From an uncultured Clostridia bacterium (lineage in GTDB: Bacteria; Bacillota; Clostridia; Saccharofermentanales; Saccharofermentanaceae), in NCBI GenBank assembly GCA_946405115.1, contig CAMJGB010000017.1, positions 1-15,286 of the forward strand: a stretch of 15,286 nt of DNA, given 5' to 3'. How positions within the stretch are numbered: position 1 is the first letter of the stretch; every line of letters starts with the position of its first letter. Below, one piece after another: positions 7,579 to 13,899 of the stretch. The notes beneath the pieces are model-generated. The model saw nothing but the letters and a program-made list of their open reading frames with translations. It searched no databases and was not told where the DNA came from. A program made the translations under genes and the position numbers.

Positions 7579-9528
7579 ATGAAGAAAGCTATAACAACTA
7601 CATTGGCATTGATGCTTACATTATCGGCTGTCATGAACAGTGCGAGCGCTGCTCAGACCGAGGATGTATCATCCGATACGGCAAGTGCGCAGACAACGAC
7701 CGACGAGCGCGTTTACTGTCTGGCTTCAGTAAGTAAGGTATATGTGACAGCGGCAGTAATGCAGCTCGTCGATCAGGGCCTGGTCGATCTCGATGCTCCG
7801 GTCACGGAGTATATCCCTGACTTCACGATGGCAGATCCGAGATATACCCAGATCACTGTCAGAATGCTTATGAATCACACATCGGGGATTATGGGATCGA
7901 CGGCTATCGATATGTCCCTGTACGATGATTATGATGTCGATCTGCATGAGGTCCTTCTTAATAACCTCGCGACTCAGAGACTTAAGGCCGATCCGGGTGC
8001 GTACGCTGCTTACTGCAACGACGGCTTCGGACTTCTGCAGCTGATCGTCGAGAATGTGAGCGGTATGAACTTTACAGACTACATCACTAACGGGCTTGCA
8101 GGCTCGATCGGATTAAGCCATACGGGGACGCCCTCTAATGCGTATGAAATCGGTAATCCCATCGATGTATATGTTAATAATCTCCCTTACGATTATGAGT
8201 ACTGCACTGATGTCGGATCAGGCGGTATCGTCGCAACTGCTTCTGATGTGGCGATGTTCGGAAGTTCGTTTTTCACTGGCAATGATAGCCTTATAAGCCA
8301 GGAGCTCGTCGATGAGATGGAACTGTGCTGGACAGATTCCGATAATGAGTATCTTGACGGATGCGGCTTGGGCTGGGACTACGTCGAGATGCTCCAGTAT
8401 GAGCAGGCCGGTGTGCAGATCGTGGGAAAAGGCGGAGATGTCTTGACCATGCATTCACAGCTTATGGTCGCACCCGAGAATGAGATAAGCGTAGCCGTGT
8501 TATCAAGCGGCGGCAGCAGCTCATACTGCATGCTCATGTGTGAGGCTCTTATGAACATCGCACTCGAAGAGCAGGGGATAGAAGTGCAGCCCCTTGAGTC
8601 CCGTGAGGTAGAGATCATTGATGACATGCCCGAGGAATTAGAACAGTACGCCGGATTCTACTGCTGTACTTTTCCGATGCGCAGTTTAGCTGAAGTTAGT
8701 TTCTCCGATAACGGGCAGATGCTTCTTGAGATCACAATGTTTGACGGCAGAACAGCGGAATATCATTACAGATATACTGACTGCGGCGGGTTTGTTGAGG
8801 TAAATGACAGCGGAAATATAAGAGCGAATCAGACGATCCTGTTCTTTGAGCAGGGTGAGGACGGACAGGTTTATATTGCCGGCGAACAGTATACCGAGGT
8901 GCCGGAAGTCGGATCCTACATAAACAACTCGTATGTTGCTCAGCGCATTGAGGCAAACCCGATAAGCGATGAACTGCAGGCGGTCTGGGAAGGTTACTGT
9001 GCAGTGCCTATGGCGGCATATAGCGACAGGTATTCTTCCGGCGTTTATGATTCACCGTTCGAATTCATGATGATGCCCGATGGACTTACGGGATATGTGC
9101 TCGCAGGAACAGGCTTGGGAGCAAGGCTGCTTAGGATCGAAGATGAGACAACTGCGGTCGCGATCGAGACGATGCCGTGTTCCTCAAGCAGAGATCTCTG
9201 CGATTTATATATAAATGAAGACGGAACAGCAAGCCTTACTACTGGCATCTCATATGTATCTCTCGCGGCCATTCCGGAGTTTACTTCTGAAATAACAGAG
9301 GTCGAGCTTACAAGCGATTGTGCTTCCTGGTACAGGATCAGTGACGAGATGGCCTATGAGATGATCAATGTAGATTGTCCCGAAGATGCAGCAATCTATG
9401 TATATAACAAGTTCTTCGAGCCTGTATATACGACGCACTATCTCGATGCGGCAGATAGCATCAACCTTCCGGAGGGAGGCTACATCGTCTTCCTCGGTCA
9501 GACCGGAGATACCATAGAGTTGTACTGA
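7579..9528 (+). CDS. Secreted serine hydrolase, beta-lactamase/PBP-like fold, with long C-terminal extension
   Basis: The protein has 649 residues. A signal peptide (1-24, ending SASA) is followed by a Thr/Ser/Asp-rich stretch. The catalytic domain has S50-x-x-K53 (SVSK), the HTSG motif at 100-103, Y145-C-N147 as the YxN box and K284-G-G286 as the third motif, a complete active-site set for class C/esterase-type serine hydrolases. Oddly, only about 25 residues separate the signal peptide from the nucleophile; relatives usually have 45-70, holding the first beta strands. About 300 residues after 345 are a beta-rich, Glu/Asp-rich extension without a recognised fold. AGAGG upstream supports the start. 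It follows the permease by 12 bases, so it is probably co-transcribed and acts outside the cell, perhaps on peptides or peptidoglycan stems. Reaction and substrate are unknown; it need not be a beta-lactamase. Confidence 0.88.
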   Translation: MKKAITTTLALMLTLSAVMNSASAAQTEDVSSDTASAQTTTDERVYCLASVSKVYVTAAVMQLVDQGLVDLDAPVTEYIPDFTMADPRYTQITVRMLMNHTSGIMGSTAIDMSLYDDYDVDLHEVLLNNLATQRLKADPGAYAAYCNDGFGLLQLIVENVSGMNFTDYITNGLAGSIGLSHTGTPSNAYEIGNPIDVYVNNLPYDYEYCTDVGSGGIVATASDVAMFGSSFFTGNDSLISQELVDEMELCWTDSDNEYLDGCGLGWDYVEMLQYEQAGVQIVGKGGDVLTMHSQLMVAPENEISVAVLSSGGSSSYCMLMCEALMNIALEEQGIEVQPLESREVEIIDDMPEELEQYAGFYCCTFPMRSLAEVSFSDNGQMLLEITMFDGRTAEYHYRYTDCGGFVEVNDSGNIRANQTILFFEQGEDGQVYIAGEQYTEVPEVGSYINNSYVAQRIEANPISDELQAVWEGYCAVPMAAYSDRYSSGVYDSPFEFMMMPDGLTGYVLAGTGLGARLLRIEDETTAVAIETMPCSSSRDLCDLYINEDGTASLTTGISYVSLAAIPEFTSEITEVELTSDCASWYRISDEMAYEMINVDCPEDAAIYVYNKFFEPVYTTHYLDAADSINLPEGGYIVFLGQTGDTIELY

Positions 9529-9530
9529 TG

Positions 9531-9559
9531 TTGACAAGCGTTTGATGCGAGTGTATCTT
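9531..9559 (+). promoter_or_regulatory. Promoter of the TetR regulator/hydrolase unit
   Basis: A consensus -35 TTGACA (9531-9536), a 17-bp spacer and a -10 TATCTT (9554-9559, four of six matches) begin two bases after the serine hydrolase stop. The predicted start point (about 9566) falls at the left edge of the first palindromic operator, so a bound repressor would block initiation. Confidence 0.7.
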
Positions 9560-9590
9560 AAAAGAAGTGACCGAGTGGTCACTTCTTTTT
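9560..9590 (+). terminator. Long hairpin with U tail: likely terminator of the ABC1 operon, overlapping an operator
   Basis: Arms 9560-9572 and 9577-9589 are perfectly complementary over 13 bp around a GAGT loop. If the A/U-rich outer part is taken as the tail, GAAGTGACC/GGTCACTTC is the stem, followed by five U residues. It can therefore end transcripts from the serine hydrolase. Because the TetR-unit promoter starts inside it, the same bases would lie at the 5' end of that mRNA. Confidence 0.55.
9567..9582 (+). promoter_or_regulatory. Palindromic operator O1 for the TetR-family regulator
   Basis: GTGACCGAGTGGTCAC is an inverted repeat with 6-bp arms. Its TGACC-N4-GGTCA core recurs in O2, 34 bp away centre to centre (about three helical turns). 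Its position at the predicted transcription start suggests autorepression. Binding is inferred from symmetry and place. Confidence 0.7.
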
Positions 9591-9601
9591 GGGATAAACG
9601 G

Positions 9602-9615
9602 TGACCATATGGTCA
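9602..9615 (+). promoter_or_regulatory. Palindromic operator O2 for the TetR-family regulator
   Basis: TGACCATATGGTCA is a perfect 14-bp palindrome ending 16 bases before the TetR start codon, in the leader of the transcript. It shares TGACC-N4-GGTCA with O1. Confidence 0.7.
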
Positions 9616-9631
9616 TTAAGAAAGGATATAT

Positions 9632-10246
9632 ATGCCTTCAAGAGTATTTACAGAGCTTGATGAGAAGAAACAGCAGAAGATAATCGAAGCTTCCATAAAG
9701 GAGTTCGGAACTTACGGATATGAGAACAGTTCCACTAACCGCATCGTTAAAGAGTGCGGGATAAGCAAGGGCAGTTTGTTCAAGTATTTCGAGAATAAGG
9801 AAGATCTGTATTTCTATCTTATCGATGAAGTTGCGATGAAGATGAGTGAGAGCATGACACCTGAACTTGCCAAGCTTCCTAAGGATGTTATCGAGCGAAT
9901 CATCGCATACTCGACACTGGAGACAACCTGGTATATCGAGAATCCCGACATGGGCCGCTTAATGATTCAGATGGCACAGGAGAAAGGTGAGATCGGTAAG
10001 AAGATTGCAGAGCATTATAAGGGCTCAAGTACAGATACTTATAAGGCTCTCATGAAGGATGCTAACTACAGTAATTTGAAGAACGATAAAGAGAAGGTTA
10101 TCGATATCGTAAGATGGCTGCTTCAGGGATTTAACAAAGACTTCTTCGAGAAGAATACGAAAGGCAGGAAGTCACTTAAGAAACAGAAGGAAGATTATAT
10201 TGCGCAGTTGTCTGAGTACTTGGACATTATGCGTAACATATTGTAA
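9632..10246 (+). CDS. TetR/AcrR-family transcriptional regulator
   Basis: The protein has 204 residues. The N-terminal helix-turn-helix (about 10-55) is typical of the family: IIEASIKEFGTYGYENSSTNRI is the entry helix region, followed by GISKGSLFKYFENKEDLY with the diagnostic K-x-x-LF-x-YF pattern. The C-terminal ligand-binding/dimer domain (about 60-204) is all-helical and not specific. AAAGGA at 9621-9626, five bases before the ATG, supports the start. Two palindromes upstream are probable self-operators. It lies 17 bases before an alpha/beta hydrolase in the same direction, so the pair is probably one repressed unit induced by a small ligand, possibly a substrate of the hydrolase. The ligand is unknown. 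Confidence 0.95.
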   Translation: MPSRVFTELDEKKQQKIIEASIKEFGTYGYENSSTNRIVKECGISKGSLFKYFENKEDLYFYLIDEVAMKMSESMTPELAKLPKDVIERIIAYSTLETTWYIENPDMGRLMIQMAQEKGEIGKKIAEHYKGSSTDTYKALMKDANYSNLKNDKEKVIDIVRWLLQGFNKDFFEKNTKGRKSLKKQKEDYIAQLSEYLDIMRNIL

Positions 10247-10263
10247 TAAGGGAGAATATATAG

Positions 10264-11070
10264 ATGGGAATCAATGCGAAGAACGGGTGTGTTCAGATTG
10301 GAAACACCTCAATGTATTATGTGTCATTCGGAACGGGTGAGAAGAAGGTGGTGGTGCTGCCGGGCTTGTCTGACGGACTTGCAACAGTTAAAGGTAAGGC
10401 ATCTCTGATAGCGCCGCCTTATAAGAAGTTTCTTAAAGATTACGCGGTATATATGTTCAGCAGGAAGAACGATATGCCTATCGGTTACACCATACGACAG
10501 ATGGCTGAAGATCAGGTTGAAGCGATGAAGATATTAGGCATCAACAAGGCTTCAGTCTTCGGTGTCTCACAGGGAGGTATGGTATCTCAGTACATCGCGA
10601 TCGATCATCCGGAAGTTGTGGATAAACTCGTACTTGCAGTTACAGCTCCTTATGCAAATGACGTGGTTAAAGGCGCGGTCGAAAGCTGGATAGAAATGGC
10701 GAATAAGCGCGATCACAAAACGCTCATGATAGATACAGCGGAGCGTACTTATACCAAGGCATATATTGAAAAGAATCGTACGATGCTTTCTTTGGTTGCA
10801 AAGTTTACGCGTCATAAAAGTTATGAGAGATTCTTACGTAATGCGGAAGCAATTCTGAAATTCGATGCAAGAGATGAGCTTTGTGAGATAAAGGCTCCTA
10901 CACTCTTAATTGCTGGTGATGAAGATATAACTGTCGGTACCGATGCGGTTAATGAACTACGTGAAGGAATTGCAAACAGTGAGACTTATATCTACGAAGG
11001 ATTAGGTCACGGCTTGTTCGATGAAGCGAAGGATTTCTACGATCGTGCGTTCGAATTCATCGGACGCTGA
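10264..11070 (+). CDS. Alpha/beta-fold hydrolase
   Basis: The protein has 268 residues, a normal length for a single-domain enzyme of this fold, with no signal peptide, so it is cytoplasmic. The nucleophile is S102 in the elbow FGVSQGG, the acid is probably D221 (AGDEDITVG) and the base is H249 (GLGHGLF). The oxyanion-hole region is around VLPGLSDG (31-38). The lid region at about 130-195 is helical and basic. GGGAG nine bases upstream supports the ATG. It is probably co-transcribed with and controlled by the TetR regulator before it. It could be an esterase, lactonase or similar enzyme acting on a compound that the regulator senses; the sequence does not decide. Its TGA stop touches the convergent HK2 stop with no bases between. 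Confidence 0.92.
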   Translation: MGINAKNGCVQIGNTSMYYVSFGTGEKKVVVLPGLSDGLATVKGKASLIAPPYKKFLKDYAVYMFSRKNDMPIGYTIRQMAEDQVEAMKILGINKASVFGVSQGGMVSQYIAIDHPEVVDKLVLAVTAPYANDVVKGAVESWIEMANKRDHKTLMIDTAERTYTKAYIEKNRTMLSLVAKFTRHKSYERFLRNAEAILKFDARDELCEIKAPTLLIAGDEDITVGTDAVNELREGIANSETYIYEGLGHGLFDEAKDFYDRAFEFIGR

Positions 11071-12318
11071 TCAGACCTTCTTAAGGATTATCTCAGCGGA
11101 AAATCCGCCGCCTTCTCTGTTATGAAGTTCGAGCCCTCCGCCCATCTTGTCCATGAAAGATGATGCAAGGAAAAGTCCGAGACCGCTTCCATCCTTACCG
11201 GAGTCTGAAGCCGATGTTCCTCTGTAGAACTTGGCCGTCAACAATGCAAGTTCATCTTCAGGGACGCCCGGACCTCTGTCAGAAAGTATGATGCGGATGC
11301 TGTCCGAATCATACTTGTAGCTTACCTCCAGGGCGGTTCCTGCGTACTTAAATGAATTACCTGCGATATTATCGATTACCTGCTCGAGACGAAGTTTGTC
11401 TGCCATGATAAGGCATTCGGGAATGCTGTCTTTTCTTATGACTTCTCCGTAGAAACGAAGGTCATTTAACATATCTTCAATGATCAAAGAGCTCTCTTCG
11501 CGGGGGTTAACTTTAAGCTCATTAAGATCCTCCAAAGTAGCCTTGAACATATTGTCCACAAGCTGCTCTACAGATTCTGCCTTGGACTTTATGACGGCAA
11601 CTTTATCCTGCACATCCGGGTCCTTATGCTTAAGTTCCATTACCTCGCAAGTTGCCTTGATCGTGGCAACGGGAGTTTTGATGTCGTGGGATAATTCTGC
11701 GACCAATTCTTTCTTGCTTCTGTCGGCAGCGGCTTCACGTTCAGAGGATAACTTGAGTTCTTCTCTCATGCGGTCAAACGACTCCGTGAATGCACCGAAG
11801 TAATTATGCTTCGTCATCTCAAGGGGAACGTCGAGATTACCCCTGGATACGTTCTCGGCGAACACTTTAAGCTTATTGAAAGGTCTTATATAGAAATACC
11901 AGATAACAATAAGAAGCACGATGCCCGCAGCATAAGCGCTTCCGAAGACGGTAAGAAGCTGTGTCCTCTCCTTGACGACAGTCTGGCGGTATTCTTCGCC
12001 TCTGGCGTCGAACGCGACCTTGCCTAAGATCTGTCCGTCCTGACTGTAGTCGAACACGGACCAGCCGTGCTTAATAAACTCGTTGTTCATGGTGGCGTAG
12101 TCGGAGTCGCTTACGAGTATGATCTCGCATCTGTATTCGGCTTCAAGTGCATCGCGGTCTGCGCCTTCGGATAGGGCTGTGGCAACAGAATCCGCGCGCG
12201 TGTTGAGATCGAGCATGTCGAGCTGAAATTCGGTCTTGGCTTCAATCCTGAACCATAAGACAAGTGCGCACGCGAGCAACAGGATGGTGTAAAGGACGGC
12301 AATGGCCTTTAACTTCAT
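11071..12318 (-). CDS. Membrane sensor histidine kinase (HK2), partner of RR2
   Basis: The protein has 415 residues. TM1 is about 5-24, the extracytoplasmic sensor about 25-119, TM2 about 120-143 and HAMP about 145-195. H211 is in ELSHDIKTP; N321 is in NSFKYA; the G1 box is DRGPG (347-351) and the G2 box GSGLGL (377-382). The start ATG overlaps the RR2 stop as ATGA (12315-12318), giving translational coupling. The core is very close to HK1, while the external domain differs, so a different signal is likely. The gene ends exactly where the alpha/beta hydrolase ends on the other strand, with no visible terminator between, so read-through into the opposing gene is possible. Confidence 0.94.
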   Translation of the reverse strand: MKLKAIAVLYTILLLACALVLWFRIEAKTEFQLDMLDLNTRADSVATALSEGADRDALEAEYRCEIILVSDSDYATMNNEFIKHGWSVFDYSQDGQILGKVAFDARGEEYRQTVVKERTQLLTVFGSAYAAGIVLLIVIWYFYIRPFNKLKVFAENVSRGNLDVPLEMTKHNYFGAFTESFDRMREELKLSSEREAAADRSKKELVAELSHDIKTPVATIKATCEVMELKHKDPDVQDKVAVIKSKAESVEQLVDNMFKATLEDLNELKVNPREESSLIIEDMLNDLRFYGEVIRKDSIPECLIMADKLRLEQVIDNIAGNSFKYAGTALEVSYKYDSDSIRIILSDRGPGVPEDELALLTAKFYRGTSASDSGKDGSGLGLFLASSFMDKMGGGLELHNREGGGFSAEIILKKV

Positions 12319-13010
12319 TTATTCGTCTCCAGGATATAACCCGTGCCCCACACAGTCTTGATGTACTTGGGTTCGTTGGGGTCGGACTCGAGCTTTTCGC
12401 GCAGGCGTCTTATGTGCACGTTAAGTGTGCTGTCGGTGTAGAAAGAGTCGCCCCACACTTCCTCGAAAAGCTGCTCCTTGGTAACGATGGTATCCTTGTG
12501 CTCGTAAAGGCACGAAAGGAGAGCGAATTCCTTCGCCTTAAGCTGCACTGTTTTGCCGTCTACGTGGCAACTCATGGTAGCAGAATCTATGGTGAAGTTC
12601 TCATTGGATTCCGCGGAAGCAGAAGAAGCACCGAGCTTACGTAGTGTCTCTACACGCTTGAGCTGTACCTTTACTTTCGCAAGAAGCACGCTTAATGTAT
12701 ACGGCTTCTTGATGTAGTCGTCACCGCCGATGTTGAGTGCCACGAGGACGTCGTCATCGCTTTGACGTGCGGAGATAAACAGTATCGGTGTATCGTATTT
12801 CTCGCGGAGTGTCTTACATAATGTAAACCCGCTCTCGTTGCCGAGATTTATATCAAGTAAGAAGACGTCGGCCGTGTTCTCCTTAAGGAATTCAAGGCAT
12901 TCGTCTGCTGTGGATACGACGGCGCAGGAGACCTCGAACATCTCGAAGTATTCCTGTGTCATCTTGGAAAGATCTGTCTCGTCATCAATAATCAAACAGT
13001 TGTAATTCAT
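12315..13010 (-). CDS. OmpR/PhoB-family response regulator (RR2)
   Basis: The protein has 231 residues from the ATG at 13010. The open frame runs on to 13145, but the extra 45 codons have no response-regulator character and cross the promoter region. RR1 aligns from the very first residues with this start (MNYKVLMIDDD versus MNYNCLIIDDE). The receiver domain has D9/D10, phospho-acceptor D53 (LLDINLG), S80 and K102-P103; the winged helix has a recognition helix at about 194-208 (VHIRRLREK) and wing WGTGY. No Shine-Dalgarno precedes the ATG, and an extended -10 lies so close that the mRNA is probably leaderless. It is the first gene of an operon with HK2, divergent from ABC2, and the probable regulator of ABC2 and of itself. 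Confidence 0.94.
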   Translation of the reverse strand: MNYNCLIIDDETDLSKMTQEYFEMFEVSCAVVSTADECLEFLKENTADVFLLDINLGNESGFTLCKTLREKYDTPILFISARQSDDDVLVALNIGGDDYIKKPYTLSVLLAKVKVQLKRVETLRKLGASSASAESNENFTIDSATMSCHVDGKTVQLKAKEFALLSCLYEHKDTIVTKEQLFEEVWGDSFYTDSTLNVHIRRLREKLESDPNEPKYIKTVWGTGYILETNK

Positions 13011-13016
13011 ACATCG

Positions 13017-13025
13017 AGTATAGCA
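13017..13025 (-). promoter_or_regulatory. Extended -10 promoter (TGCTATACT) for RR2/HK2
   Basis: The minus strand reads TG-C-TATACT: TATACT matches the -10 consensus at five of six bases with an upstream TG. Six bases (CGATGT) separate it from the ATG, placing the expected transcription start on the A of the start codon. No clear -35 is present; that region is covered by the TAAG direct repeat. Confidence 0.65.
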
Positions 13026-13029
13026 CATG

Positions 13030-13051
13030 TAAGAAACAGTTAAGAATTGAA
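13030..13051 (+). promoter_or_regulatory. 11-bp direct repeat, candidate response-regulator operator between RR2 and ABC2
   Basis: TAAGAAACAGT (13030-13040) is followed in register by TAAGAATTGAA (13041-13051). Read as TGTAAG-N5-GTTAAG (13028-13044), it matches the layout of the repeat at 4198-4221. It overlaps the -35 region of the RR2 promoter and lies upstream of the ABC2 promoter, so one site could control both directions. A further TAAGAATTCT lies at 13101-13110. Confidence 0.6.
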
Positions 13052-13087
13052 CAAGGTTCGTGTAAAGTATTCTTCCCAAGGTCGGAA

Positions 13088-13093
13088 TAGAAT
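13088..13093 (+). promoter_or_regulatory. Candidate -10 (TAGAAT) for the second ABC operon
   Basis: TAGAAT matches five of six bases of the -10 consensus and starts 58 bp after the beginning of the direct repeat, close to the 56 bp seen before ABC1. No consensus -35 is present. The flanking CGGAATA resembles GGGAATA at 4251-4257. Confidence 0.5.
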
Positions 13094-13138
13094 GGCAGTG
13101 TAAGAATTCTGACAAAACGAATTTGGGAGGCAAATGAA

Positions 13139-13897
13139 ATGACAACTACAGTTCTTAAGGCTACAGACCTTTGCAAGACATTTTCAAATGAGAGCGTACA
13201 GCAGCATGTGCTGAAGAATCTTAATCTCGAGATCAGGAAGGGAGACTTCACGGTCATCATGGGAGACTCCGGTGCAGGCAAGAGCACACTCCTGTATGCA
13301 CTATCCGGCATGGACCGTCCGAGCCTCGGAGCAATCCTCTACGGCAACGAAGAGATCTCAAAGTACAGCAACGACAAGCTCGCACTGTTCAGAAGAAAAC
13401 ACTGCGGTTTTGTTTTCCAGCAGAACTACCTTAACGACACCATGAGCGTTCTCGACAACATCATCGTAAGCGGACTTCTTAAGAGCCGTGACCGCAAGCA
13501 GATCGCAGCACGTGCCAAGGAGCTTCTCGGTGAAGTAGGACTTGATGAGAAGTGCTACAACAAGTTCCCGAATCAGCTCTCGGGCGGTGAGAAGCAGAGA
13601 GTTGCACTCGTAAGATCCGTTATCAACGAGCCCGAGATCCTCTTCGCAGACGAGCCTACAGGTGCTCTTAATTCTCAGAATACAGAGGCTGTTCTCGATG
13701 TATTGACTGACATGAATAACAAAGGACAGAGCATCGTAATGGTAACGCACACGATCGCGGCAGCTGAGAGAGGCAACAGAATCCTCTACTTAAGAGACGG
13801 CGTTATCTGTGACGAGATCACACTTGAGAAATATGACGGTGAGAATAAGGAGCGTCACGCCAAGCTTCGCGCATTCCTTTCTGATATGGGGTGGTAA
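13139..13897 (+). CDS. ABC transporter ATP-binding protein, MacB/LolD/BceA-like (ABC2)
   Basis: The protein has 252 residues, collinear with ABC1. Walker A is GDSGAGKST (42-50), the Q loop is Q94, the signature LSGGE is 147-151, Walker B is ILFADE with E172, and the H loop is H204, followed by Thr rather than Asp. The D loop is EPTGALNS with Asn178, as in ABC1. GGGAGG at 13125-13130 supports the ATG at 13139; an ATG at 13134 is out of frame. It is a cytoplasmic motor for the permease starting two bases after its stop. The differences from ABC1 cluster at about residues 111-140, between the Q loop and the signature, a region that contacts the permease, which fits separate partner specificity. 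Confidence 0.95.
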   Translation: MTTTVLKATDLCKTFSNESVQQHVLKNLNLEIRKGDFTVIMGDSGAGKSTLLYALSGMDRPSLGAILYGNEEISKYSNDKLALFRRKHCGFVFQQNYLNDTMSVLDNIIVSGLLKSRDRKQIAARAKELLGEVGLDEKCYNKFPNQLSGGEKQRVALVRSVINEPEILFADEPTGALNSQNTEAVLDVLTDMNNKGQSIVMVTHTIAAAERGNRILYLRDGVICDEITLEKYDGENKERHAKLRAFLSDMGW

Positions 13898-13899
13898 TC

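Noticed and set aside
12264..12644. 126-codon open frame on the plus strand opposite RR2/HK2
   Set aside because: Antisense to two genes with complete, well-conserved domains; no ribosome site or domain.
13011..13145. Longer N terminus for RR2 (45 extra codons upstream of 13010)
   Set aside because: RR1 homology begins exactly at the ATG at 13010. The upstream codons encode no receiver-domain sequence, cover the divergent promoter region and overlap the ABC2 start.
1453..13897. BceRS-BceAB bacitracin-type assignment
   Set aside because: The ATPases and permease layout are similar in kind, but both kinases have external sensor domains of about 100 residues instead of the short intramembrane-sensing form, and the permeases have two large external regions rather than the single one of BceB. 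I therefore gave no bce gene symbols.
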